The position numbers and the translations under genes were made by a program. Positions 27,515-41,447 of a stretch of DNA of 64,000 nucleotides are shown here, one piece after another. Positions within the stretch are counted from its first letter, which is position 1. The number at the start of each line of letters is the position of its first letter. Under the pieces are notes generated by a model. It saw only the letters and a list, made by a program, of their open reading frames with translations, was not told where the DNA came from and made no database searches. The stretch lies in NCBI GenBank assembly GCA_033675545.1, contig JAWDGP010004560.1:397501-461500 (forward strand), read 5' to 3'. The DNA is from Elysia crispata (lineage: Eukaryota > Mollusca > Gastropoda > Plakobranchidae).

Positions 27515-30500
27515 TGTTCGCTTTAATAAATGAAAGGTTTTGCACTTTTCGTAAATGAGCCGCTCAGTTAAAATATTCTAATATTGATTTTGAAATGACT
27601 CTTAAACCGAGTTAAAGTTCAATTGGGATGAATTCATTGTTGCTAGGTTAAAGGTAAGAGTTCTACTAAAGAAAGGTTTCTTCTGATTAAAAAAAAAACA
27701 GTTTTTATTTGACCTAAAACTGTTGTACTTTTATTTACTGAAAGCAAGCCAGTAATTTGTTTTCCACGAAGCAAACAGAATTATAAGAAAATTACAGAAA
27801 ACATAACAACAAAAACGGTGATTGGTACTTTGGAAGTTATAACATTGTTAAATCTGACTTCCGCAACTAAATCTAACCCCACGGGGGGAATATTTGGTAA
27901 GAATCTAGTTCACTCCCGTTAGAATAGTTTAAGAAGTGGCGCATTTCAAATTTTTCCCATCGAGATAGATTATATTGTGGTCATTCACAGCTTGAGAGGT
28001 TATTACTCGAGACCGAACAGGTTTCGATGGTGGAATCGACTTCAAAGCCTATGCAATGGCTTCTTTAGCGGACATGTTTTCTTCCTTGATTTCAACCAAA
28101 AAAAAGGGGTGCAAACGTTCACAAAATCCTCCTAATCAAAAATGATCAAAAGACTCCTTTAATAGTTTTAACTATAATATCAAATGAAGCAATAGAGTTA
28201 CAAAAAAAAAAAACAAACAAAAGCTCTATAATTGTTTAGATCTTAAAGGACTCTAACGGCATTTGAACTAAAGGGGAACAGAGTGGCAAAAAAAGTAATA
28301 GAACATTTGACAAAATAGATCTTTCTCTTTCATTTCTGGCCGCATCGTGCTTTTAATTTGTTAATACATCGCTTCTTTGTAAGCATGGCGTTTCCACCAA
28401 TAAATAAAAAAAAAAGAGTAAATAAAATAAAATCACCAAAAAAAAAACAAAAAAAACCAAAAAAACCAAACAAACAAAAACCCAACAGGTAATTATTTCG
28501 TCTATGATAATTGCCAACTGTAAACGGGTTGTTATTAAAAATCTTTATCCAAGCCTATTGAAAATATCAGGAGCCACTATCATATCACGTGTGAAATGCA
28601 GATTAAAAACAATTCCATATCTTTTATTGATAATCATTTTACGCGCGAGAAAAAAACAACGGATATACTAATAGCCCTGTATTTTCAAACCTTAGCGTGT
28701 AATGAATGCCCAATAAAGTTAAGACACAGTGTTACTAAAGAAGATGTGGCTTTAAAAACAGATGTGATTGTGTGCATTCAAAATAAAAATAAAAAAAAAA
28801 TCTGATAGAAACATGATGGGGAAAATTTCAATAGATAGATTTTTTTCTTTGCATCAAAGGACGTATTTCCTAACAAAACTTGTAAAGGATAATGTAACTT
28901 AACAGATTATGAGAGCTTCGTTTTCCTAGCTTGTAGTTCCCGATTACATGATTTTTAATCAATATAGTTTCGAACCAAAAATGAAACAGTATCGCGTTTT
29001 TTACGACCCGAAACTCTAAAATACATTTTTGATGCTTTTGTGTGCGTGTGTGTGTTTAAGCCTTGTTGTATGGATACATGGTCTTCTCTTTATAATAAAA
29101 TCTTCCATTCCTAAAATAAATACAAGAATATTTTTTTGTTTTAAATCCCTTTTTGCACCAAGACAACAGTAACCGTAAAATCTGTTTCAAGTTTTTCCAA
29201 TTTTCCTGTTGACATAGTTACCTTTCTTTGAAGGATTTAGTCATTCATTACGGATGCAGGGCCTTTTTATGTCGTGCAATTTTGAAAGAACTTTTTAGAA
29301 TAAACGAGGACGAAAAATAACCTATTGACAACAGAACAATCTTTCTTTGATAAAACTTAGTGTGATTTTCATGAAAGTGCAATCCTTGCTTAGACTATGA
29401 CATTGATTCGGGCAAAATACGTCTTTGGAAGTTTTTTTTTTATTATTTTAGTTATGCCCTGTATGGTTTGCCATGATTTATCTTTCGATCAAAATCTAGG
29501 TCTAAGTTAAAATTAGCAAACACACTTTCGACCTCAGATGTAATTCCTTCAAAATTGAAAGATTGGTGAAGATAATAACAGTTTTGCTACTTGATTAAAA
29601 TGCATATTAGGCTATATCTTAATTGTGTGTTCGACGCTTTACAAATTCTAAGCAATTCAAAATCAACATTATGAAACCTAATCTCAACGAGGATAAAATT
29701 TTCAGACCTATGCGAATACACTTAAAGCTTGCATATTAAACAGAAATACGCATCGTTTTGTTAAGCAGTACCGTTTATAATTTAAGTCACTTTCTTCCAT
29801 TAGTTATTGGCGCCCAAGCTATAATTATTAAAATAGATGAACCAAAGCAAGACAAGACGTAGTCTATGGATGTTAGCAGAATTTAACAGATATCTTTCAA
29901 TTACCTAATCATAAATATATCGGACAGCTTTATTTTGATGTTTTATAGAGTTTCAGACACAGATAAGTCTGAGTCCAGGTTACATGTAGAAATTGATCTA
30001 TATCTAGATCTTGTATCCAGGCGGAAAGTTGATAATAGTGTATATGAATTGATAATTATAACAATGCGTCTAGATCTAGTTTATGTCCTTACCTTGCAAA
30101 AATATACATCTACACAAAGCGGCACTGTTCTTACACCTCAGGAACTTAAGAAGTTTTAGTTTTACTCTTTTTTTAGTTTAAAATGGAGAATTACTTTTGC
30201 TTGCTTTTTTTAAAAAAATTAAATTCAATAAAATGCAAGTTAAAAAAAAATGACCCTAGATCTAACCATTTTTGTTAATTATTTTCCCTTTAGCGTCTGA
30301 TTGGACACAAAGCCTTTCACTTCTCAAAAGCAAGTAATGAATGCGAGACAATTTGTCATCGAGAATATCTTAATAACAAGTTATGCTTGAAAAAAATGTA
30401 ATAATTTTAGGTTTTCATAAGAGTCATTAATGATTTTATATAAGTAAGTTTGTTTTCGCATTTAACTCTTTGCAGATATAGAATCCTGGCAAAAAATTTT

Positions 30501-30840
30501 TTCATAATAGCTGTATTAGCAATCCAGCCCCAAATACGTGGGAATAACGTGTAGACTTTTTAATTTGATATTATAAATCTGAATACTGCATAAAAGAGCG
30601 CGTAAGCTATTTCGGAAAGTCAACAAAACATTATGAATCAAACCGTGACGCTTATTTTTATCTTTGACAATTCTTTTGCGTGAAAATAATAAAAATCACA
30701 TAATGTTGCGGAATTCTAGTCTATTTATAGATCCTTTCAAAGGCTCCTTATAATGTAAGTCAAGGTACAAATAAATGGGCAGCTATGGATTTCCAGAATG
30801 CAGTTCACCATTAAAACCTTTTTTGTTTTTACCGTACTTT
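27515..30840. other. AT-rich, no gene recognised
   Basis: A-rich stretch at about 28395-28480. A 49-codon plus-strand frame at 27993-28142 (RDRTGFDGGIDFKAYAMASL...) looks protein-like but has no splice support and is left uncalled. TCTAGATCTAG motifs near 29995 and 30070. Confidence 0.35.
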
Positions 30841-30844
30841 TAAA

Positions 30845-31130
30845 CCGAGGCTTCCTTATAATTATACAGGCCAAGTCGCTGAAGTGAACAAACTTTTGCA
30901 TATTTCAGTTATAATGATCTATTTCACTTTGCCTTTATTTCATCATGATTGTCTAGTACATACTTCACTTCAAAATGGGTAGATATCGAGGTTTCCAAAC
31001 ATACAGGCCAAGCCACCGCAGTGAACAAACCTTTGCAGTAATTGTAAGAATGAGCTATACCATTTAACTATTACTTTGGCAGAGTTAGGACAATGAGATA
31101 TTTTTTCTTGCGCAGGCCTGTAGTGTGTTT
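30845..31130. repeat. 137 bp tandem duplication
   Basis: ATACAGGCCAAG followed by AGTGAACAAAC and TTTGCA occurs at 30864 and 31001, preceded in both by CGAGG-TTCC. Downstream similarity fades after about 60 bp. Confidence 0.7.
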
Positions 31131-31139
31131 CTAGCACAA

Positions 31140-31440
31140 TTCTGTCCTAACTGGCTCCTAACTCTTAATCAAGTCCCAGATGATGCAGTTATTGGATTTT
31201 TTTTCCTTTTCCATATTTTTAAAGACAGTTATTGCGCCGGTTCTATAAAGCGCTCCTATCTTTAGGATGGATCCTCCTTTCCGCTAGTCCCTCTCTAGTC
31301 TGTTTTCAAAATCAGGTCCGTTCTATGAAGAAAAATGTGAACCTAAGATCAAACTTTGGCCCTAAAATGACGCGATTTAGGTGCAAGATTTAGGAGTGGG
31401 TCTACCTTGTCCTAACTTGAGTTAGAAGCACAAAATCTTT
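31140..31440. mobile_element. possible DNA-transposon end fragment
   Basis: Contains GCGCCGGTTCTATAAAGCGC with TCCTA and TTAGGA words, and a second GTTCTATGAAG about 75 bp further on. Such GTTCTATAAAG/CCTAAC-rich segments look like ends of short DNA elements, but I could not define paired terminal repeats. Confidence 0.25.
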
Positions 31441-31879
31441 AATTTCCGGCAAAAAAAAAGCAGCCAGGGTCTAATTCTGCCGACAGTTCGATTCGAATTG
31501 AAATGGGTTTGTTACTTCGTTCTTATTTATGTAATTTGCTATTGGAACGAGCGAAAACAAAATTTCCAGGTCTATAAATCTAGATCTATGTGCTTAAATG
31601 AATAGTCTCACTGAAACCAACAAAAAATGGACTTTTAAGTAGACCGTATAGCTCAAAATTCAAAAGATACTATAAAGGTATAAAGAGCGCAGCATGCAAT
31701 CTGTAATCAGACTTACAGGCACACTTCCAGCGTATAATTGTTCCCGTGTAGACACCATCTACAACATATTTTACAATTAAAGTATATTAAAAATTATGTA
31801 TGAATGTGCAATATTTCTCGGCATACTTTCAACTCCTACAAGATGCAGCAGTAGAAATTAGTTGTGATAACAGATGCTG

Positions 31880-32275
<396 letters not shown>

Positions 32276-32623
32276 AGCAATTGTTACACTAGTAGCAATA
32301 TTGGTATTAAGTAGTAGCGGAAGTAATTTGTAATAGTAGAAATGTGATTGCTGCAGAAAAATTTTTGTTTCATTTACATTTTATTTTTTTAAGACTCCCT
32401 TCTATGATTTCATAAATGTGGGGCCAATTAAGTGAAAAAAGCCTGATTTAATGCACTGCGTAGAGGAATTAAAGGAGAATGTGGAGTAGACTTCTGATAA
32501 ACCAACTAAAAGTATAATAAAGTTCTTAAAAAAAGGAAAAGAAAAGATCAAAAGGACTTCAAAATTATATTTTTAGTAGATTAAATTACACACACACAAA
32601 CATACAAACATACACACACACAC

Positions 32624-32686
<63 letters not shown>

Positions 32687-32716
32687 ATCTAATGTGTTTT
32701 GTCAGTTAAATGGGAG
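32276..32716. other. spacer between duplicated arrays, with (CA)n/(AT)n
   Basis: Unique AT-rich sequence, then (CA)n and (AT)n at 32588-32684. Confidence 0.7.
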
Positions 32717-33139
32717 CTAGTGAAACCAAACAAAAAAGTGGACTTTTAACTAGACCGTATAGCTTAAAGATCCAAAAGATACTATAAAAGTATAAAGAGC
32801 GCTAGATTAGATCTAAATAGTATCAGCATTAATTTGCTCCGAATAGACAACTCTACAGTGCCTAACGTCCTATACAAATCATGAACACCAAGTAAAAATC
32901 TTGTAATTAAGCATTAAATACAGATAAGAACTTATCAGGAAATACGGAGCATGCAATCTGTAATCAGACTTGTAGGAAAACTTCTAGCATAAAATTGTTT
33001 TCCTGTAGAAACTATCTACAACATAGATTACAATAGAAGTATTTTAAAAATTGTTTATGAATATGCGAGATTTCTCGGGCATGCTTTCAACTCCTACAAG
33101 AAGCAGCAGTAGTAATTAGTTGTGATGACAGATGCGGGG

Positions 33140-34200
<1,061 letters not shown>

Positions 34201-37200
34201 TTTTTTCACCAGATATGTGCATAAAGGAAAGAAGAACAAATAACTGTGAAAGGTCCCCATTGCTGCTTTTCGATCTTATTGACTGTATGGATTTGAATCA
34301 ACAGCTGAAATCCTTTATCAAACTTATGAGAATATGTTATATTTTGGAACACAAAAAGTAGAAATAAAAAAGAAATGCAAACTTAACAAATTTTTTTCTT
34401 TTCTTGTAAAAGCTTTTTAAAATTAAAAAAAAAAATATTTTTAAACCGCAACAAATATACATTTTTTCCTGATCATATGCAGAGGACCTCCGATAATGAA
34501 CAGACTCTGCCTTTGGCTCTGAACCATTTTTGGGCATTCTTTTCATACAAAATATTTTAACATTTTTAAATACACAGAAACCTAACACTAAATTGTTGGC
34601 TCAGAACTCAATGCATAAAGGTTTTTTTTAAATAATAATTTTTTTGTGGTTGAAAAAAGATAAACTCTTCGCTAAGCATGACAGGCATATCCTTAAAGAT
34701 TTAATGCTTCAAAGCGTTTCAACATAATTTTATTTGTTTTTAGTTAATTGTTGAGAGCTTAGTTTTAAAAAGTCTGCAGTCATTTTAGTGTCATGTTGAA
34801 CATTTAGCCCAGTACATTTTCACTCTAGATCACATTGTTATGGATGCTCTATATGAAAGAATAATTCTGTAGATGCACATTTAGGCACAGTTATGAAACG
34901 CTCTGTTGCATGTGTCAGGATTACATCTGAATGTAATTAGTCACTTTGTCTCATCTTCTTATATCATGAACATAAGATTAGTATTTTGGCAGAAAAACTG
35001 GCACCTTTATATTATTTAAATAAATAAATTTTGATTCCTTTATCAATTAAGTAAAATTAATCTTAATAACTTATAATCAGATGGCGCTGGTTAAAGTCAT
35101 AACCTTGACAAAGGGCAATCTTCCAACACAACTTTTTTGAAAAAATACAAAAACAAATGCTCGAACCCATGTAATTAAGCCTTTACCTCTTACAACCGTG
35201 AATTGCTTATGTATCTGGTACATGGATAAATCAAAACTACACAAAGTGTACAGGAACATTGATTTACAATATTGATTTTTAAAAAAATTATTTCTCATCA
35301 ATTTGTCCGGGATAAATAGAGCCCTATATGCATGAAAATGTATACACATTAACACTTTAAGTTCCACATGACTTCATTGTGCCAGGTACCCTCTCTACAT
35401 ATTCTTGACTGATCCTTGAGCTATAGTTATAGTATTAAATAGGTGATGCCGTGAGGCACTTGCCCTCATTCACTTGGCTAGTTAATTAGCAAAGCTTAAG
35501 TTCATGGCTTTGTTATTGCCGACAGGAAAAGAGGGCAGCATCTGCATGATGAAAGGTGATATGCTGATAACAACTGATGTCTTCATCATAAACGTTCCTC
35601 ATTTTTCATGATAGATTTCCTGAAAGTAAATTACAGAATACAGTTATATCAAAGAATAATATAGGCAGCTTGTTTAAGATAAAAATTAATTAAATAAGAT
35701 TTATTTTTCTTCTGAATCAAATTTTTAAACTTTGAAATAAATAGATCTAAACAGTGGAGAGTAAGTTATGATATTTTTGGAGAAGTGGAAGGGCTTTAAA
35801 ATTGTTGAATACATGTATTTTACATCATTATGTAGGCCTACATGGAGGAAAAAATAATGACACAAAAATAGTCCTTGCTTTTCCAGATTTTAGTTACCGA
35901 TCTATTTAAATTTGAAAGATAATGCATCAATGGAGACAAGTCAAATCGTATAAATTATTGAAGATCTTGTCCTGAGAACTTTTTTTTGCTAATTCAGTTA
36001 TTGAGCAATTCTCATCTTTTGTAATTATTCAGAGGGAGGGAAATTTAAACTAGAGACTGATTTTAAGATTAAGGGTAAAAATTAAGACATGTTCGGGGAA
36101 AATTTGAAAGTTAAATAGGGTTGTATAGGCTGCATATGAGCAGGTTAGTGTATGAAATGCTTAAGCAGGGTATTGGGCTGTCTGACTGTGAGTGACTTGT
36201 TCAGATCACTGACTTGTGACACTTGTTTTGAGTTACCGTGTACTGATCAAAGTAGTTAGAAGGCAAGCATCCTTTTAATCTCTACAGCCTAGTATCTGTA
36301 GTGGGCAGTGTATATGCTGCTCTGCTACAATTGCTAGTAACTATTTCATGCAAGTTGCAATTTGCTCTCTGCAGTTTCTAGTCTCACTTTCCCAAACACC
36401 CCACTTTCCATTGATCTGCCAATTAAAAAATTTTGTTCAAAGATTTGTTCAGTCAACATCAACATTTTTTTTCCTTTTTTAAAGTTTCTAAGCCTTTGTA
36501 CTCCGATTGAATTCAAAGTCAAGGGAACAGCACTTCTTTTGCCCGCTTTTGCACAAATATCTTTGGTGAGCTTATAGAAACTTTATACAGACACCCGCTG
36601 CAGCTTATGCGATAGATACCATTAACGTAATAGATTAGTTTTTAAGTCTAGGACTAAAAAAATTGTAAGCTACGGCACTATTGGCCAAGATCACATTCTG
36701 GGTTAGGTACAGTTTTGAAACGGATTGGATATCTCAGGTCTCTTATTTCCAGACTGGTATCAATTATCTTACTCTGGGACATAGATCTACATTAAAAAGG
36801 GACTAGATTTAGTATTTGAATTAGAAAGGCTTAATTGATGAACAACGGGTCAACAGACATGATAATTACGGGCTCCATTATTTAGATCGATCATAATACA
36901 GTAGACTTGGAATCTAAGTCTATCTAAAATCTCAAACGAGTGGTCATTTAGTATAGATCTAAATCTAGATTTTTTTTAAAATCTAAAGTTAATTCTAGTT
37001 GACTAAAACAGTGAACGAACTTTAATTTTTTCTCCGGGCAAAGACCATAATAGAGGCCAAATTAATGTCATACTAGATTATATCCTTTCGTTGTTTTGAT
37101 TTTGATCAGAACATTCATCGTCGAAACTAAATTTGAATTTGGATTTAAAGTGGAGAGCCGTGTTTAAATTACACTTGGATGAATAATCGTTTCATTGCTA

Positions 37201-37440
37201 TTTCTCTTCAAATAAATTTGAACAGGTGAAGGCAAAGAAGCTTTCATCTGATCAACGGGGTTCGTTTGATTTCAAAGTTCATTGTTGGTCTTTGAGCCGA
37301 TACCTTTAAAAATAGGAGAAAGAAAAAGCATTGCGGAATAAAGTGATAATTAGAACAGGAAAATGAGGGGGGAGCCGGAGAGGAGAGGAGAGAGTGAGAC
37401 AGCGCAAGGAGGTAGGAAGATTTGGAAAATGAGAATGAAA
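34201..37440. other. AT-rich, no gene recognised
   Basis: A 35-codon frame around 35503-35610 (MALLLPTGKEGSICMMKGDM...) is open across an acceptor-like gccgacag. No second splice site fits, so it is not called. TCTAGAT motifs near 36790 and 36965. Confidence 0.35.
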
Positions 37441-37600
37441 TTACGAGAATGTGTGTGTGTGTGGAGATAGAGAGAGTGTGAGAGTATGTGACTGAAAAAA
37501 TGAGCGTTAAGTGTATGAGACAGAGAAAGGGCGAAAATAAAAAAGGGGGGAGGATGGGGGAGGGGGGGGGGAGGGAATGTAAAAGAAGTGGAGGCGAGAG
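37441..37600. repeat. purine-rich and G-rich low-complexity tract
   Basis: (GT)n at 37452-37463, GAGA-rich sequence, and a G-dominated tract at 37545-37575 capable of G-quadruplex formation. Confidence 0.7.
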
Positions 37601-37830
37601 AGTATCATAGGGAATCTAGAAAGAGAGAAGCAATAGACATTCAGTGTGAAATAACAAGGATTGGTCAAACAACTGAAAGGTCAATATGAGCATTAATTCT
37701 CTGGGTTACAATGCTATTCTAAAAGTTTGACTGCAATCTGCCACAAGTTCGTACCCTTATTATACCATGCTTTTCTTAGGTTTAGTCCAGAAATCGAGTG
37801 AAAGACGGAAAGTACGGATACGTAATTATA

Positions 37831-38467
37831 GACATTGACGCACCGCAGTGAAAGTACCGGTAAATGTAGACATTGACGCATCTCAGTGAAAGTACCGGTA
37901 CATGCAGACATTGACGCACCGCAGTGAAAGTACCGGTACGTGCAGACATTGACGCACCGCAGTGAAAGTACCGGTACATGCAGACATTGACGCATCTCAG
38001 TGAAAGTACCGGTAAATGTAGACATTGACGCATCTCAGTGAAAGTACCGGTAAATGTAGACATTGACGCACCGCAGTGAAAGTACCGGTACGTGCAGACA
38101 TTGACGCACCGCAGTGAAAGTACCGGTAAATGTAGACATTGACGCACCGCAGTGAAAGTACCGGTACATGTAGACATTGACGCACCGCAGTGAAAGCACC
38201 GGTAAATGTAGACATGACGTACCGCAGTGAAAGTACCGGTAAATGTAGACATTGACGCACCGCAGTGAAAATACCGGTAAATGTAGACATGACGCACCGC
38301 AGTGAAAGTACCGGTAAATGTAGCCATTGACGTACCGCAGTGAAAGTACCGGGAAATTTAGACATTGACGCACCGCAGTGAAAGTACCGGTAAATGTAGA
38401 CATTGACTCATTGCCGTGAAAGTACCGGTAAATGTAAACATTGACGCACCACAGTGAAAGTACCGAA
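37831..38467. repeat. 38 bp CpG-rich minisatellite, about 16-17 copies
   Basis: Unit GACATTGACGCACCGCAGTG then AAAGTACCGGTAAATGTA (or TACATGCA/TACGTGCA). A few units are 37 bp or carry GACATGACG. Each unit has three or four CpG and an ACCGGT palindrome, unusual for this CpG-poor DNA. A period of 38 puts successive units in all three frames, which explains several overlapping minus-strand frames. Confidence 0.98.
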
Positions 38468-38638
38468 AAAGATTACGGTAAACAGTAGCAGGCTGAAGCA
38501 AAAAGTCGACAAAAATTTTGTCAACGAGAGTTATATGCAATGAACAGATTATGAGCAACAAGACCTTAACAATGTAATAGTCACAGTGTCTCATTTTTGA
38601 ACACTCATTTTTATCAATAAAGGAAAATGACTTGATCT
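38468..38638. other. spacer, nothing recognised
   Basis: Short unique sequence between the minisatellite and the left inverted repeat. Confidence 0.4.
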
Positions 38639-38744
38639 GTACTACCCCAATCTGTTTTTCAGATCCTTCTTAACTCTAATTAGAAAGCTGTGAAGTTTCG
38701 CACTAAGAGCATAAAAGTGCACTGACTTGCGGGAATTCACAGCC
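38639..38744 (-). repeat. left copy of a 105 bp inverted repeat pair
   Basis: Reverse complement of 41448-41551 at roughly 80% identity by eye. Shared words: CCCGCAAG, CAGTGCACTTTTATGC, TTAGTGCGAAA, TTCACAGCTTTCTAAT, AGGATCT and AAAACAG. Confidence 0.85.
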
Positions 38745-39613
38745 AGACGCGTAGTTATTTACACCTACATGGTAATGAATGTTTTAAAAACCTGTGTAAA
38801 CAGATTTGGATTTTTCACAAAACTAGTTAACTATTCTTATTCTTTATATTTAGACATTTACCGGTTTAATTTCACCGATGGGTTTTGTTGCTCGGAGAGA
38901 ACACTGCTATTTGCTTAGAGAATCGCAAGTCATCGTGCAAACTGGTCGCGAGATGAGTATGTCTATGTTTTGTTTTTGGTTTGGTTTTTCAATCAGTTTC
39001 ACCACACTGAGATCGATCTAGCTATCATGACAATTGGAAGTTGGGTCACTTCGCCAGTTTGGAAGTGCCTGGTTCACTTTATATGCAATAATTTTTTTTT
39101 TTTTTTATTACAAATGTCTCATTTCAATATGACGAAATCTCAACTCTCTTCCATGCTCTTCCACAATACTTATTCGTTTTTTTTAACTGATTTAAACAAA
39201 CGTAAAGAACTTATACCCCAAAAAGGTTTTTGTTTCTTTCTGTCTCTTCCTTTTGTTCTCTTTTGGCACTTTTGCTGCTCGTGCCAGATAAAAGCTTCTC
39301 AATCATCTAGATTTGGCCTCGATTTATTTGATTTCCGGCCCTGCGCATATCAATCCGCCGTCAAGAATGTCAAAACAGTTTCCCTTACTTTTGCTCCCAC
39401 TGATATCGTTGCTAAACAATGAAATTTATATTGTCTGGGTCATGTTGAATTTTGAGGTAAAATCCCAGAGGTTTTTGTTGAGGTTGGCGGAGAAAATAGT
39501 GCTGGCAGTGAGCACCGGTTAAAATAAATCAAACTGGTGAATTAAAAACACGTCCGGGTTTTTTTTGCAGGACTGCTTCTGGCGCTTCTTAGGTTGTCTC
39601 AACAAAGGTTAGC
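38745..39613. other. no gene recognised
   Basis: A 150-codon plus-strand frame (38970-39422) is Phe- and Leu-rich from T-rich DNA and has no recognisable domain. Confidence 0.35.
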
Positions 39614-39753
39614 AACATCCCAGAGCATGTATTGGGATGTTGTTATCCCAACAACATCCCAGAGCATGTATTGGGATGTTGTTATCCCAACAACATCCCA
39701 GAGCATGTATTGGGATGTTGTTATCCAAACAACATCCCAGAGCATGTATTGTT
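39614..39753. repeat. 39 bp hairpin-forming tandem repeat, about 3.6 copies
   Basis: Each unit holds AACATCCC, a 12-base loop and GGGATGTT, a perfect 8 bp stem. GGGAT and ATCCC also pair across GTTGTT, so the whole array can fold in alternative registers. Confidence 0.95.
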
Positions 39754-40784
39754 TATTGCATTATATATTGAAGAGATATATTTTGTAATTTTGGCTTGAG
39801 GCCTAATATATACAAAATTTTTCTTTTTCTAGATGACATCACTGTCTGGATCACTCTGACTGCACATGTTGTATAGTTGTACATAAGCAGTAAGCTTCGA
39901 CTTAAGAAGAGCTATGTAAAGTTTTAAATTTGTTGTCTAGGCTGGGAATTGGTACAAAATTATGATAACAGATTCATACTTGCCCAAGGAGTCTGTAAAA
40001 CACTAGATTTTTATGCTTTTTCATCTACTTTTGAGGGATTTTGAAAACGTGTGTTGACGCCCGTATTATTAGTACCTCAAGGGAAGTAGTTCTAGCTACA
40101 CTGTCCATTACTTTTGCCCAGTGATTTTGCGTTTTATTTGTTTATGGAACTTTTCCATAATTGCGGAGGGCACGATAAGAACTATAAATGTTTCATATTG
40201 GAAGCTTGATAATTTATTGAAAAAAAAAATGTTGATGGCAGAACGTTTCATCTATCCGCAAATAAAGTAATGATAATTTTATTTTCACTTCAAGTTTTCT
40301 CTGAACGATAACGTTTTGGTAGATTTTCGCTGCACAAATTTCTGTTGAGGATAATTTTACAAAGCAAGTTCATTGTGCATCTTTGAGTATAATTGATGTG
40401 TAATTTGACACTCACGTAACCGTGACATACTTTAAATCTTTTTTTAAAAAAAATATCTATTTTGCAGTAATTTCAAAACTATGCGATTACAAAAGAATGC
40501 GATAACCAAAAAACATAAATATTAAATACGGTATTGCCATTACGCAGAATAGAAAATTGCAATAAAAACAAAATCATATTACACGATTGTTAACTTGACC
40601 TGACCCAGGCGCATAGAGATGACAGAAGATCTCAGAAGATCGGTTAAATTAAAGAAAATACTGATTTTAATTTCCCTACAGAGATATCATTAATTTTCTC
40701 ATCTGCCAAAAAGTATGCATCGAATAGAAGCCACGGATCGAATGACCATTCTTTTCGGTTAAGGAGTTTCTAGCGCAACACAAT
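39754..40784. other. no gene recognised
   Basis: AT-rich until about 40720, where GC content rises towards the predicted promoter. Confidence 0.4.
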
Positions 40785-40790
40785 CCTGAC

Positions 40791-40925
40791 CCAATCAACG
40801 CGACCCAGCGCAGTACAAAGATATTAAAAAGTGACCCGCATTTAATTTCTATGGGCCGATGTTGGACCGCCTTGCGAGCTGATTATAAACTCCCCGGGAT
40901 CTGTAGCCTCAGTGTTGCGAAGATA
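40791..40925 (+). promoter_or_regulatory. predicted RNA polymerase II core promoter and short 5' UTR
   Basis: CCAAT (40791-40795, within gaCCAATcaa), TATAAA (40884-40889) flanked by GC-rich sequence, and a CCTCAGT initiator whose A is at 40911, 27 bp after the first T of the TATA box. An ATG in strong context (gataATGG) follows 15 bp later at 40926. The block is GC-richer than the surrounding DNA. Spacing of all three elements is canonical for metazoan promoters, but TATA-like words are common in AT-rich DNA. Confidence 0.45.
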
Positions 40926-41038
40926 ATGGACACAAGCCGAGATTCCGACCGCCCTATTATTTACGCTCGACAAAGCGAAATGAATTCCGACCATCATTTT
41001 GAAAGAAGAAAACCCCCTCTGGAAGGGTCCCTTTGCAG
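40926..41038 (+). CDS. predicted first coding exon, unknown protein
   Basis: Begins at the ATG 15 bp after the predicted initiator and reads MDTSRDSDRPIIYARQ, SEMNSDHHFERRKPP and LEGSLC plus AG, ending at donor TTGCAG|GTTAGTT. That is 37 codons with two bases over. The amino-acid mixture is charged, without low-complexity bias and without a signal peptide. It lies between the two inverted 105 bp repeats. A longer upstream ATG at 40851 would lie before the predicted start site and is less likely. I do not recognise the protein. The next exon must supply one base to complete AG-N. The best local candidate is 41403-41426. Confidence 0.45.
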
Positions 41039-41402
41039 GTTAGTTCCGAATTAGTTCTGTGTTCTTTGTGGAGCTTGAGATCAGTATATCCTTAACATAT
41101 TTAAAGGATTTTACCCGAGGAATCTCGATTTCTTGTAAGCAGACTGTCTCTTTCAATTGGAAACTTAATATATTGTATTCAGTTCATGACTGTGATAATT
41201 GCATGGAGTATAGAAAATAATAATTATACCGCAAAATGGAAACAACGCCATAAAGCTTCTATATAAATGAGTTATCCTAGATTCTTAAATTCAATGACTT
41301 CTGAACAAGCTTAAAGAAAAATCTATAAGGACTAAAGCTTTTAGTACTTTTTTTTCAATAAGAATACTTAACTAATTTTGTGAAATCCAAATCTATTTAC
41401 AG

Positions 41403-41426
41403 ATTTTTTACAACATTCATTATCAG
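41403..41426 (+). CDS. candidate 24 bp microexon of the same gene
   Basis: Acceptor ccaaatctatttacag, with a CTAAT branch-point-like word about 25 bp upstream, and donor ATCAG|GTATGTTT enclose 24 bp. With AG carried from the previous exon it reads R-FFTTFII and again leaves AG, so inclusion or skipping keeps the frame. Both splice sites are strong. The exon is too short to judge by content and may be a decoy pair. Confidence 0.3.
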
Positions 41427-41447
41427 GTATGTTTAAATAACTGCGCG

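Noticed and set aside
37714..38403. Four overlapping minus-strand frames of 100-181 codons
   Set aside because: The 38 bp unit cycles through all three frames, so the same repeat yields several open frames at once.
38970..39422. 150-codon plus-strand frame, considered as a transposase between the inverted repeats
   Set aside because: It is Phe/Leu-rich from T runs, with no catalytic motif pattern and no helix-turn-helix.
39614..39753. CRISPR-like regular palindromic repeats
   Set aside because: There are no unique spacers between units, no cas genes, and the DNA is clearly eukaryotic. It is a simple tandem repeat.
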